Source: Nonomuraea muscovyensis
GTDB taxonomy: Bacteria; Actinomycetota; Actinomycetes; Streptosporangiales; Streptosporangiaceae
Direction of reading: 5' to 3'
NCBI RefSeq assembly: GCF_014207745.1
Contig: NZ_JACHJB010000003.1
Coordinates: forward strand, 186,001 to 250,000
Length of the DNA stretch: 64,000 nucleotides
A program made the position numbers and the translations under genes. Shown here in pieces: positions 25,475 to 33,625 of this stretch. Positions within the stretch are counted from its first letter, which is position 1; the number at the start of each line of letters is the position of its first letter. The notes under the pieces are model-generated. The model saw nothing but the letters and a program-made list of their open reading frames with translations. It had not been told where the DNA came from and did no database searches.

Positions 25475-26389
25475 GTGATCCGTAAGCTGGCGGGCCTGCC
25501 GGCGACGCTGCTGGCCACCTCGTTCGTCATCTTCGGGGCCGCCTACGCGGCGCCCGGCGACCCGGTGACGTTCCTGGCGGGCGGCAAGGACAATCTGTCA
25601 CCCGAGCACATCGCCGCCGTCCGCGCCCAGTACCACCTGGACGACCCGTTCGTCGTCCAGTACGGACGGTGGCTGGGCGACGCGGTGACCGGCGACCTCG
25701 GCCGCTCGCTGCAGTACAACGACCAGGTCGGCGACCTGCTGGCGGCGCGGCTGCCCAGCACGCTCGGCCTGGTCGCCTACAGCACCGTGCTGTTCGTGGT
25801 GTTCGGCGTGGGGCTGGGCGTGCTGGCCGCGGTGCGGGGCGGGCGCGTCGACGCCGCGGTGGTGGCGGGCACGACGTTCGCCACGTCCGTGCCGCCGTTC
25901 GTGGTGGCGACCGCGCTGATCTCGCTGTTCGGGGTGCAGCTCGGGTGGTTCCCCGTTCTGGGCGGCGGGTCGCTGTGGCACCTGACGCTGCCCGCCGTGA
26001 CGCTCGCGACCGGCGCGCTGGCCATCATCAGCCGGGTGACGCGGCAGGCGATGATCGAGCAGCGGGAGCTCGACCACGTGACCGTGGCCCGCGCCTCGGG
26101 GCTGTCCGAGCGGCTGATCGTGGTCAGGCACGTGCTGCGCGGCGCCCTCGGGCCCATCGTCACCATGTGCGGGCTGGTCACCGCGGGCATGCTCGCCGGC
26201 ACCGTGGTCGTGGAGACCGCGTTCGGCATCAGCGGCGTCGGCTCGTTGCTGGTCCACGCCATCAACACCCACGACTTCCCGGTGACGCAGGCGGTGCTGC
26301 TGCTCATGGTCGCCGCCTACATCACGGTGACCACGCTCGTCGAGCTCCTCCAACCCCTGATCGACCCCCGCACGAGGAGGGCCGCCTGA
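25475..26389 (+). CDS. Dipeptide-type ABC transporter permease (DppB-like)
   Basis: A 304-residue inner-membrane permease with six predicted helices. The first periplasmic loop has the usual ..APGDPVTFLAGG.. and YHLDDPFVVQYGRWLGDAVTGDLG patterns, and the EAA cytoplasmic loop is VTVARASGLSERLIVVRHVLRG near 203-225, which contacts the ATPases. GTG start four bases after the binding-protein stop. It forms the translocation pore with the DppC-like protein encoded next, whose start overlaps its stop (TGATG). Confidence 0.92.
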   Translation: MIRKLAGLPATLLATSFVIFGAAYAAPGDPVTFLAGGKDNLSPEHIAAVRAQYHLDDPFVVQYGRWLGDAVTGDLGRSLQYNDQVGDLLAARLPSTLGLVAYSTVLFVVFGVGLGVLAAVRGGRVDAAVVAGTTFATSVPPFVVATALISLFGVQLGWFPVLGGGSLWHLTLPAVTLATGALAIISRVTRQAMIEQRELDHVTVARASGLSERLIVVRHVLRGALGPIVTMCGLVTAGMLAGTVVVETAFGISGVGSLLVHAINTHDFPVTQAVLLLMVAAYITVTTLVELLQPLIDPRTRRAA

Positions 26390-27231
26390 TGGCCGTGATC
26401 CCGATTCCGGGCGTGCCGCGTCCGGCCAGGCCGGTCGGCTACCGGCTCGCCGTCGCCTTCCTCGCCGTGGTCGTGCTCGGCGCGCTCCTGGCGCCGCTGG
26501 TCGCGCCGTACGAGCCGGACGCCGTCGACTTCGCCGCCACGCTCGCGCCGATGTCGCCCGACCACCTGCTCGGCGCCGACCAGTCGGGCCGCGACCTGCT
26601 GTCGCGGGTCCTGCACGGCGCGCGCACCTCACTCGTCGGACCGCTCGCGCTGCTGGCCATCGCCTCCGTGCTGGGCGTGGCCCTCGGCACCCTCGCCGCC
26701 TGGCACCGAGGGTGGGTCGACGCCGTCGTCGGGCGGCTGACCGACGTGATGTACGCCTTCCCCGGGCTGCTGTTCGTGGTGCTGATCGTGGCCGTTTTCG
26801 GCAACGGCATGACCACGGCCGTCCTCGCGCTGGGCCTGGCCTACGCGCCGACGATCGCCAAGTTCACCCGGAGCATCGCGATCACCGAGTGCGCGAAGCC
26901 GTACATCGACGCCTACAAGGTGCAGGGCATGGGCGGCTTGGCCATCTGCACGCGCCACCTGGTCCCCAACATGGCGCGCCCCGTCGTCGGCTACCTCGTC
27001 GTGCTGTTCGGCGAGGGGTTGATGAGCCTGGCCACGCTGAGTTTCCTGGGGTTCGGCGCGCAGTCGCCGTCCTCCGACTGGGGGCTCATGGTCAAGGAGG
27101 GGCAGCCGGCCATCGTCCAGGGCGCCTTCCTGCCGGTGCTGGTGCCGGGGGCCGCCATCGCGCTCGTGGTCGTGTCGTTCAACGTGATCGGCGTCCGGCT
27201 CGCCGACCGCATGGGCGTGAGGGGGGCATGA
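26389..27231 (+). CDS. Dipeptide-type ABC transporter permease (DppC-like)
   Basis: A 280-residue permease of the OppC/DppC type: N-terminal helix then the conserved HLLGADQSGRDLLSRVLHGAR segment, and the EAA loop YIDAYKVQGMGGLAICTRHLVPN near 173-195, followed by LATLSFLGFGAQSPSSDWG. The start ATG is one base into the stop codon of the DppB-like gene and GAGGAGGG lies upstream. Its own stop overlaps the ATPase start. It pairs with the DppB-like subunit as the importer channel. Confidence 0.92.
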   Translation: MAVIPIPGVPRPARPVGYRLAVAFLAVVVLGALLAPLVAPYEPDAVDFAATLAPMSPDHLLGADQSGRDLLSRVLHGARTSLVGPLALLAIASVLGVALGTLAAWHRGWVDAVVGRLTDVMYAFPGLLFVVLIVAVFGNGMTTAVLALGLAYAPTIAKFTRSIAITECAKPYIDAYKVQGMGGLAICTRHLVPNMARPVVGYLVVLFGEGLMSLATLSFLGFGAQSPSSDWGLMVKEGQPAIVQGAFLPVLVPGAAIALVVVSFNVIGVRLADRMGVRGA

Positions 27232-28172
27232 TGCTGCTGTCCGTCGAAGGGCTCACGATCGACGCCGGTGGGCGGCGGCCGATCCTGCACGACGTGTCAC
27301 TGGCCGTCGGCGCCGGTGAGATCGTCGGCCTGGTGGGCGAGTCCGGCTCGGGCAAGTCCACGATCGCCCGCTCGGTGCTGCGTCTGCTGCCGCAGCGGGC
27401 GCGGGCGTCGGGCCGGGTGCTGGTCGAGGGCGACGACGTGCTCACGATGAGCGCGAGACAACTTCGCGGCCTGCGGGCCTCCAGAGTGGCGATGATCTAC
27501 CAGGATCCGCGCTCGTCCCTCAACCCGGTCCGCCGGATCGGCGACTTCCTCACCGAACGCCTGGTCCACACGCTGGGCCGCCCGAAGGGCGCGGCCAGGG
27601 CCACCGCCCTGGAGCTGCTGACCGCGGTCGGCCTGCGCGACCCGGAGCTGCGCCTGCGCCAGTATCCCCACGAGCTGTCCGGCGGCATGCTCCAGCGCGT
27701 GGTCATCGCGGCGGCACTCGCCGCCGGGCCGTCGCTGCTGCTGGCCGACGAGGCCACCAGCGCGCTCGACGTGACCACGCAGGCCGAGACGCTCGCGCTG
27801 CTGCGCAGGGTGCAGGCCGAACGTGGCCTCGGCATGCTGTTCATCACCCACGACCTGCATCTGGCCGCCGCCTTCTGCGACCGCGTGCACGTCCTCTACG
27901 CGGGCACGGTGGTGGAGTCGCGCCCGGCCAAGGAGCTGTTCGCCGACCCGCGCCACCCCTACACCGCCGGGCTGCTCGCCTGCACACCCCAGCTCGGCGA
28001 CCCGCGCCCCATCCGGCCGATCCCCGGGCGGCCGCCCTCGCTCGACGACGCCTTCACCGGCTGCCCGTTCACGCCACGCTGCCCGCACGCCACCGACCCG
28101 TGCGCCGACCGGCGGCCCGAGCCGCTGCCCGTCGACGGCGGCACCGCCGCCTGCCACCTGCTGGAGGTCTGA
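27228..28172 (+). CDS. Dipeptide-type ABC transporter ATPase (OppD-like)
   Basis: A 314-residue ATPase with Walker A GESGSGKST (about 39-47), Q-loop YQDPRSSLNP, signature LSGGMLQRV (an M in place of the usual Q), Walker B LLLADEATSALD and switch HD in FITHDLHLA. The C-terminal oligopeptide/dipeptide transporter domain contains a Cys-rich FTGCPFTPRCPHATDPC motif like that coordinating an iron-sulfur cluster in Opp/Dpp ATPases. Start ATGATG overlaps the upstream stop. It energises import with the OppF-like partner. Confidence 0.92.
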   Translation: MMLLSVEGLTIDAGGRRPILHDVSLAVGAGEIVGLVGESGSGKSTIARSVLRLLPQRARASGRVLVEGDDVLTMSARQLRGLRASRVAMIYQDPRSSLNPVRRIGDFLTERLVHTLGRPKGAARATALELLTAVGLRDPELRLRQYPHELSGGMLQRVVIAAALAAGPSLLLADEATSALDVTTQAETLALLRRVQAERGLGMLFITHDLHLAAAFCDRVHVLYAGTVVESRPAKELFADPRHPYTAGLLACTPQLGDPRPIRPIPGRPPSLDDAFTGCPFTPRCPHATDPCADRRPEPLPVDGGTAACHLLEV

Positions 28173-28951
28173 TGCTCGCCGTCGACAAGCTGCGCAAGTC
28201 GTTCGGCGGCACGGTCGCCGCCGACGACGTGTCGTTCCCGCTGGCCGCCGGCGGCTCGCTCGGCCTGGTGGGCGAGTCCGGATCGGGCAAGACCACGATC
28301 GCCCGCATGCTCGTCGGGCTCGTCACCCCCGACTCCGGCACGATCACGATCGGCGGCCGGGCCCGCGGCGCCAAGGAGCGCGGCCGGGAGGCCAGGCTGC
28401 GCCGGGCCCGCGAGATCCAGATCGTCTTCCAGGACCCCTACGTCTCGCTCGACCCGCGCCTGACCGCCACCCAGTGCCTGCACACCGCGCTCGCCCTGCA
28501 CGGCAGGGAGCGTTCGCGTGCCGCCGAGTTGCTCGACCAGGTCGGCCTGGGCAGCCGTGAGGCGGCCGCCCGCCCCCATCAGCTCAGCGGCGGCCAGCGC
28601 CAGCGCCTGGCGATCGCCAGGGCGCTCGCGGTCGAGCCGGCCGTGCTCATCCTCGACGAGGCCGTGGCGGCGCTCGACGTGTCGATCCAGGCGCAGATCC
28701 TGGAGCTGCTCGCCCGCGTGCGGCGGGAGTCGGGCGTGGCGTTGCTGTTCGTCAGCCACGACCTCGCGGTGGTGCGGCACCTGTGCGACGAGGCGCTGGT
28801 GCTGCACCGGGGCGTGGTGGTGGAGCACGGGCCGGTCGAGCAGGTCCTCGCCGACCCCCGTCACCCGTACACGAGGTCCCTGCTGGACTCCGTCCCCCAT
28901 CCCGGCTGGGACCCGGCCCACGTCACCCGCTGGGACGGGGCGAGGCGGTGA
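28172..28951 (+). CDS. Dipeptide-type ABC transporter ATPase (OppF-like)
   Basis: A 259-residue ATPase, last gene of the operon. Walker A GESGSGKTT near 31, Q-loop FQDPYVSLDP, signature LSGGQRQRLAIA, Walker B VLILDEAVAALD and switch LFVSHDLAVV. It is shorter than most OppF proteins and lacks the Cys-containing C-terminal extension, ending soon after RHPYTRSLLDSVPHP. The start overlaps the stop of the OppD-like gene by one base. Intergenic sequence of 97 bp to the convergent TetR gene holds no recognisable feature. Confidence 0.9.
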   Translation: MLAVDKLRKSFGGTVAADDVSFPLAAGGSLGLVGESGSGKTTIARMLVGLVTPDSGTITIGGRARGAKERGREARLRRAREIQIVFQDPYVSLDPRLTATQCLHTALALHGRERSRAAELLDQVGLGSREAAARPHQLSGGQRQRLAIARALAVEPAVLILDEAVAALDVSIQAQILELLARVRRESGVALLFVSHDLAVVRHLCDEALVLHRGVVVEHGPVEQVLADPRHPYTRSLLDSVPHPGWDPAHVTRWDGARR

Positions 28952-29048
28952 GGGCTGTGGGGTCGTGACGCGACGCCTTCCGGCGGTACGGCGACGCCTG
29001 CCCGACCTGGTTTCTCGCGAGCCGCGCGGCGGCGGCCGGCCGGGGTGG

Positions 29049-29621
29049 TCAGTGGCTGTGGTCGTTGTGGGGGCGGTTGAGCAGCAGGTCTGCGGCGTGG
29101 GCCAGGACCTCGTCCCGGGTGTGGCCGCCGTGGTCGGCGGCGAGGAAGTGCTCGCCGATCGCCAAGCAGAAGGCGAGCAGGCTGCGGGCCTCGACCTCCT
29201 CGGCATCGGAACAGAACGTGCCGATCATCTCGCGCAGCAGCGCCATGCGCCGGTTGTCCACCCGTCGCAGGCGCTCGGCGACCGCCTCGTCGCGCCGGGC
29301 CCAGTTCCGGATCGCGAGGTCGATGGGCAGCAGGCGGTCGCTGGAGAAGGTGAGCACGCCCGCGAGCTGGATCTTGGCCTTCGGATCGCCGCCCTCGCGC
29401 TCGATGCGGTCGATCACCTCGTCGGTGCTCTCCCGCTCCCAGACGTCCAGCATCGCCTTCAGCAGCGCGTCGCGGTCGGCGAAGTGGCCGTAGAACCCGC
29501 CTTTCGTGACGCCGAGCTTCTTCGCCAGTGCCTCGACGCGGACGGCGTCCGGCCCGCCGACGGCCAGCGCCCGCAACCCCTCTTCGATCCACCTCTCACG
29601 CGGCGTGCGAGTTGCGCCCAC
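29049..29621 (-). CDS. TetR-family regulator
   Basis: A 190-residue TetR protein: HTH at about 8-55 (RWIEEGLRALAVGGPDAVRVEALAKKLGVTKGGFYGHFADRDAL in outline) and a helical ligand domain with LPIDLAIRNWARRDEAVAERL. I chose the GTG at 29621 because the HTH begins a few residues later and GAGGTGAG precedes it; the frame stays open far upstream but runs through the operators. Two identical-core palindromes between it and the divergent DUF2867 gene are its likely binding sites. The His-rich C terminus (HNDHSH) is unusual but its meaning is unknown. Confidence 0.88.
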   Translation of the reverse strand: MGATRTPRERWIEEGLRALAVGGPDAVRVEALAKKLGVTKGGFYGHFADRDALLKAMLDVWERESTDEVIDRIEREGGDPKAKIQLAGVLTFSSDRLLPIDLAIRNWARRDEAVAERLRRVDNRRMALLREMIGTFCSDAEEVEARSLLAFCLAIGEHFLAADHGGHTRDEVLAHAADLLLNRPHNDHSH

Positions 29622-29649
29622 GATGTGTCTCACCTCACCTCTCCACTTG

Positions 29650-29700
29650 TATACGCCATCGTATAAAAGAGCTAACCTCAAGTTTATACGGTTGCGTATA
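29650..29700. promoter_or_regulatory. Two TATACG-N4-CGTATA operators
   Basis: Perfect 6-bp inverted repeats TATACG-CCAT-CGTATA (29650-29665) and TATACG-GTTG-CGTATA (29685-29700), centres 35 bp apart. They flank the AT-rich middle of the divergent region between the TetR gene and the DUF2867 gene, so each probably covers one promoter. Binding by the adjacent TetR protein is inferred. Confidence 0.7.
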
Positions 29701-29825
29701 CATGAACGGGGAAAGTGAGATGACCGGCGGTTCTGTCGCCTTCCGCCCGCGGCCCGAGCGCCGAGCGCCGGCGAAAGCCACGCCGGATCTCCCCCTCCCG
29801 TCGCGGTAAAGAAGGTGGTGTTGCC

Positions 29826-30911
29826 ATGAGACTCCCGCGCACTGCGTACACCAGCCGCCCCTGGCGGATCCATGAAATCGCCGGTGACTTCCGGGTCGAG
29901 GACGTGTGGGCGTTCAGCATGCCTGGCGCCGGGCCGGACGACTTCCCCGCGATGCTCGCTGCGATACAGGCACCCGGCGATCCCGCGAGGGAGGCCCTGC
30001 CACTCCGGTTCCTGTTCGCGGTGCGCTGGAAGCTCGGGGCCCTCTTCGGCTGGGACGAGCCCAAGGCGGGCATCGGGGCGCGGGTCCAGTCACTCCGCGA
30101 CCGCCTGCCGAGCGACCTTCGCGAGGCCGCACAGGGCTCGCACGCCGGATTCGCGCCGTTCACCGCGGTGTACGAGTGGGATGACGAGTGCGCCCTCGAA
30201 CTGGCGAGCAAGACCGTCCACTCGGTCATGCACCTGTCGTGGGCGCCTGCCCCGAGCGGCGGGTACGAGCTACGGATGGCGGTCCTCGCGAACCCCAACG
30301 GCCTGCCCGGACGGCTGTACATGGCCGCCATCAGGCCGTTCCGACGCCTCATCGTCTTCCCGGCGTTCACCCGGCAACTGGAAAGCGCCTGGCGGGAGCG
30401 TGGCCGCCCAGGTCCGCGCGGCAGCAGTGCGGCCACCGTGGACGACGCCGTGGGAACGGACAACATCCCCGAGTCCGTCCTCGCTCACAGCTCGTTGTCC
30501 CGTATCGACTACGCCGACCGCTTCACCCTCGCCACGGACGCGAACGCGACACCGGAGCAGTGGGCCCGGGCGATGTTCGGCGACGTCCCCAGCGTCGCGG
30601 AGCGGTTCATCTGGCGCGGCCTCCTCGGTATCCGACTCAGCCGAGGACGATCGCCGGGCACCGTGGCCGGATGGCGGATCGCCGAACGTGGCGAAGGGTG
30701 GATCCGGCTGGAGGCCGCTTCCTGGTTCCTGACCGGCAACCTTCTCGTAGAGGCGACCGATGGGCGGGTGTCGCTGGGGACCTTCGTGCGCTATGACCGG
30801 CGCCTGGGCCGCAGCGTGTGGCATCCGTTGTCCGCCGTCCATCGCCGGCTGGCACCTGGGCTGCTGCGCGACGCCGCGGCGAAGATGAAAGATCAGAAGC
30901 TGCGACCGTGA
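29826..30911 (+). CDS. Tandem DUF2867-like protein
   Basis: A 361-residue protein that appears to contain two DUF2867-like units. The first (about 1-190) has WRIHEIAGDFRVEDVWAFSMPG, LRFLFAVRWKLGALFGW and the terminal RPFRRLIVFPAFTRQLESAW. The second (about 210-355) starts with SRIDYADRFTLATDANATPE and ends with TFVRYDRRLGRSVWHPLSAVHRRLAP. DUF2867 proteins are lipid-binding-like/SRPBCC-type in appearance, but no activity is established. A GAAGG sits 12 bases upstream of the ATG. Divergent from and probably repressed by the TetR protein. Confidence 0.75.
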   Translation: MRLPRTAYTSRPWRIHEIAGDFRVEDVWAFSMPGAGPDDFPAMLAAIQAPGDPAREALPLRFLFAVRWKLGALFGWDEPKAGIGARVQSLRDRLPSDLREAAQGSHAGFAPFTAVYEWDDECALELASKTVHSVMHLSWAPAPSGGYELRMAVLANPNGLPGRLYMAAIRPFRRLIVFPAFTRQLESAWRERGRPGPRGSSAATVDDAVGTDNIPESVLAHSSLSRIDYADRFTLATDANATPEQWARAMFGDVPSVAERFIWRGLLGIRLSRGRSPGTVAGWRIAERGEGWIRLEAASWFLTGNLLVEATDGRVSLGTFVRYDRRLGRSVWHPLSAVHRRLAPGLLRDAAAKMKDQKLRP

Positions 30912-30972
30912 CCCACCGGCGAGCCACGGCCGGGGACACCTTCGGGAGAAGACCGCCGCGTTGCGTCGTGCG

Positions 30973-31004
30973 CCGGCAGCCGGGGGCCGGGGGCCGGCTG
31001 CCGG
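30973..31004. terminator. Bidirectional hairpin between convergent genes
   Basis: Perfect 11-bp arms CCGGCAGCCGG (30973-30983) and CCGGCTGCCGG (30994-31004) with a 10-base G-rich loop, in the 114-bp gap between the convergent DUF2867 and NmrA genes. Symmetry makes it suitable for both directions. Confidence 0.55.
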
Positions 31005-31025
31005 GGGCATCGCACGCGGCGGGGG

Positions 31026-31838
31026 TCACGCGGAGGGCAGGGTTTTGCCCCATTCCATGGCGAAGGGGGTGAAGTCCCGGGCCTGCCGGCCCAGAGCCTC
31101 GCGAACCCCGTCGCTCACGTACGCGTTGCGCCCGTCGAGGACCTCGGCGAACAGGCCGTTCAGCATCGCCACCTCGTCCTCGGGCACACCCTGCTCGATG
31201 GCCCCCGCGGCGAACTCCGCCGCCGTGACCGGCAGGTAGGTCACCGGCCGGCCGAGCGCCGCCGCCAGGTCGGCGGCCGCGTCGGCGAAGGTGAGCAGCC
31301 GCGGCCCGGACAGCTCGTACAGCCGGCCCGCGTGGCCGTCCTGGGTGAGCGCGGCCACCACCACGTCGGCGATGTCGTCCACGTCCACGAACGGTTCGGC
31401 CACGTCGCCGGCGGGCAGCGCGATCACCCCGTCGAGCACCGCGTCGCGCAGGTAGCCCTCGCTGAAGTTCTGCATGAACCAGGCGCAGCGGACGACCGTC
31501 CACTCCAGCCCGGAACCCTGCACGACCCGCTCGCTCGCCTCGGCCTGCGGCTCGTTGCGGCCGGAGAGGAGGACGATCCGCCGGACGCCGCTCTGGACGG
31601 CGAGCGCGGTGAACGCCTCGATGTCGTCGACCGAGCCGGGGACGGCCAGGTCGGGGTAGTAGGTCACGTACACCGACTCGACGCCCTCCAGGACGTCGGC
31701 CCAGCCGCCGCGGTCCGCCCAGTCGAAGGACGGTACGGCGGAGCGTGAGCCGGACCTGACGGGACGGCCGAGAGCGGTGAGCCTGTCGATCACACGGCGG
31801 CCGGTCTTGCCGGTTCCGCCCAGCACCAAAGTTGTCAT
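31026..31838 (-). CDS. NmrA-like NAD(P)-binding protein
   Basis: A 270-residue Rossmann-fold protein of the atypical SDR (NmrA / ergot alkaloid AgnQ-like) group. The nucleotide loop is LVLGGTGKTGRRVIDRL at 4-20; GVRRIVLLSGRNE and SGLEWTVVRCAWFMQNFSEG are typical of the family. There is no Tyr-x3-Lys catalytic pair in the usual place, as in other NmrA-like members. Reduction or redox sensing are both possible roles. It faces an AraC-type regulator 74 bp away, which is its probable regulator. Confidence 0.85.
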   Translation of the reverse strand: MTTLVLGGTGKTGRRVIDRLTALGRPVRSGSRSAVPSFDWADRGGWADVLEGVESVYVTYYPDLAVPGSVDDIEAFTALAVQSGVRRIVLLSGRNEPQAEASERVVQGSGLEWTVVRCAWFMQNFSEGYLRDAVLDGVIALPAGDVAEPFVDVDDIADVVVAALTQDGHAGRLYELSGPRLLTFADAAADLAAALGRPVTYLPVTAAEFAAGAIEQGVPEDEVAMLNGLFAEVLDGRNAYVSDGVREALGRQARDFTPFAMEWGKTLPSA

Positions 31839-31912
31839 GCCTCAAGTAAGCCCGAAGATCGTTGGACTCTCCATGGTTGAGAAGCGCACTTCCATATGCG
31901 ATCGTCTAAATC

Positions 31913-32833
31913 ATGGATCAGCTCGCCGCCCTCCTCGACGGACCTCGCGCTCGTGGCGCGTTCCTGCTCCGCTCGCTGCTCAACCCGCCGTGGTCGCTGC
32001 GCATCCAGGACGAGGCGCCGCTGACCCTGGTGGCGATGGTCCGGGGCGAGGCGTGGGTGACGCCGGACCGCGGTGCGCCGGTGCGCGTCGCGCCCGGCGA
32101 CGTGGCGGTCATGCGCGGGCCCGAGCCGTACGTGGTGGCCGACGACCCGGCCACGCCGCCGCAGATCGTGATCCACCCCGGCCAGCGCTGCACCACGCTG
32201 GACGGCGAGGACCTCTACCAGGAGATGGACCTCGGCGTCCGGAGCTGGGGGAACGACCCCGACGGCGGCACCGTGATGATCACCGGCACCTACCAGATGG
32301 AGGGCGAGGTCAGCCGGCGGCTGCTGGAGGCGCTGCCCGGGATGCTGGTCCGGCCGGGCGGCCCGATGATCTCCCTGCTCGGTGCCGAGGTGGTCAAGGA
32401 CGAACCAGGTCAGGACGCCGTGCTGGACCGGCTGCTCGACCTGCTGCTGATCGCCACGCTACGGTCGTATCTCGCCACCCACGAGGCTCCGGCCTGGTAC
32501 CGCGCGCAGAGCGATCCGGTGGTGGGAAAGGCGATGCGGATGCTGCACAACAATCCCGCCCACCCGTGGACGGTCGCCACGCTGGCCGCGCAGGTCGGCG
32601 TCTCTCGGGCGTCGCTGGCCAGGCGCTTCACCGAGCTGGTGGGGGAGCCGCCGATGGCGTTCCTCACCGACTGGCGGCTGGCGCTGGCGGCCGACCTGCT
32701 GCGCGAGCCCGACGCCACGATCGGCTCGGTCGCCAGGAAGGTCGGCTACGGCAGCTCGTTCGCGCTCAGCGCCGCCTTCAAGCGCGTACGCGGCATCAGC
32801 CCGCAGGAGCACCGGGTGGGAGCCGGCCGGTGA
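31913..32833 (+). CDS. AraC-family regulator with cupin domain
   Basis: A 306-residue regulator: an N-terminal cupin_6-like sensing domain (about 1-180; GEAWVTPDRGAPVRVAPGDVAVMRG) and a C-terminal double-HTH AraC domain (about 205-300; WTVATLAAQVGVSRASLARR, IGSVARKVGYGSSFALSAAFKR, GISPQEHR). This architecture is common next to a divergent NmrA/SDR gene, as here. The following HAD-like gene starts within its stop codon (GTGA), so both are cotranscribed. Confidence 0.9.
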   Translation: MDQLAALLDGPRARGAFLLRSLLNPPWSLRIQDEAPLTLVAMVRGEAWVTPDRGAPVRVAPGDVAVMRGPEPYVVADDPATPPQIVIHPGQRCTTLDGEDLYQEMDLGVRSWGNDPDGGTVMITGTYQMEGEVSRRLLEALPGMLVRPGGPMISLLGAEVVKDEPGQDAVLDRLLDLLLIATLRSYLATHEAPAWYRAQSDPVVGKAMRMLHNNPAHPWTVATLAAQVGVSRASLARRFTELVGEPPMAFLTDWRLALAADLLREPDATIGSVARKVGYGSSFALSAAFKRVRGISPQEHRVGAGR

Positions 32834-33336
32834 GACCGCTGCTGCTGGTCGACGTCGACGGGGTGCTCAACCCGTTCGGCCGGCCGGAGCCCGGCTTCCG
32901 GCGCTACCACTGCACGATCGGTCCCGAGGCCTACACCGTGCACCTGGACGCCAGGCACGGCACCCGGCTCCTCGAACTGGCCCTGGCCACGGGCGCCGAG
33001 CTGGCCTGGGCCACCACGTGGGAGCACCACGCCAACCACTGGATCGCGCCCCGCATCGGCCTGCCCGAGCTGCCGGTCGTGCCCATGGGACCGGCTCGCG
33101 ACAGCGAGCTGGGCGAGATGTTCAAGACGCCCCATGTGGCCGCGTACGTTGAGGACAGGCCGTTCGTCTGGTTCGACGACCAGGTGCGCGACGAGGACGA
33201 GCGCTACCTCAGGGAGCGTCAGGGTCTCGACCGCTTCCTGCTCGTCTGCGTGGACCCGGTGGGCGGCCTGACCAGGCAACATCTGGCCATGGCCCGCAGA
33301 TGGCTGACCCTGTCGGGGTTTTCTCAGGGTCCGTGA
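32830..33336 (+). CDS. HAD-like hydrolase domain protein
   Basis: A 168-residue protein starting with a HAD-like motif I (LLLVDVDGVLNPFG, DxDG). A later segment AYVEDRPFVWFDDQVRDEDE supplies the acidic motif IV-like pair, and ELAWATTWEHHANHWIAPRIG is typical of actinobacterial secretion/HAD-like homologues. Small-molecule phosphatase activity is possible but the substrate is unknown. GTG start overlaps the AraC gene stop by four bases (GTGA). Confidence 0.75.
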   Translation: MRPLLLVDVDGVLNPFGRPEPGFRRYHCTIGPEAYTVHLDARHGTRLLELALATGAELAWATTWEHHANHWIAPRIGLPELPVVPMGPARDSELGEMFKTPHVAAYVEDRPFVWFDDQVRDEDERYLRERQGLDRFLLVCVDPVGGLTRQHLAMARRWLTLSGFSQGP

Positions 33337-33396
33337 GGGGATCTGGACCGTCTGGTTGTCCGTTCTCCTAGTAGGCACAACCACACGGAGGAACTG

Positions 33397-33579
33397 ATGT
33401 ACCGCTCACGAGAGCACAGGATCCTGGCCGGCGTCTGCGGCGGCCTGGCCGACAAGTGGGGCCTGCCCCCGACGCTCGTCCGCATCGTCTGGCTGCTGCT
33501 GTCGCTCCTCCCGGGCCCGATGTGGGTCGCCTACGTCCTCATGTGGGTCCTCATCCCCGAGGAGCCGAAGAAGTACTGA
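33397..33579 (+). CDS. PspC-domain small membrane protein
   Basis: A 60-residue protein that is almost entirely one PspC domain: RSREHRILAGVCGGLADKWGL followed by a long hydrophobic helix (LVRIVWLLLSLLPGPMWVAYVLMWVLIP). PspC-type proteins sense or stabilise the membrane during envelope stress. GGAGG lies five bases before the ATG. It is a stand-alone short version without the HATPase or long C-terminal extensions found in other actinobacterial PspC proteins. Confidence 0.88.
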   Translation: MYRSREHRILAGVCGGLADKWGLPPTLVRIVWLLLSLLPGPMWVAYVLMWVLIPEEPKKY

Positions 33580-33625
33580 GCCGCCCCGAGGACAGGGACG
33601 TGCCGGGGCGTCCTATCCTGTGAGC

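Noticed and set aside
29701..29809. Short frame starting ATGAACGGGGAAAG before the DUF2867 gene, possible leader peptide.
   Set aside because: Overlaps the operator end, has no ribosome site or recognisable sequence; too weak to list as a gene.
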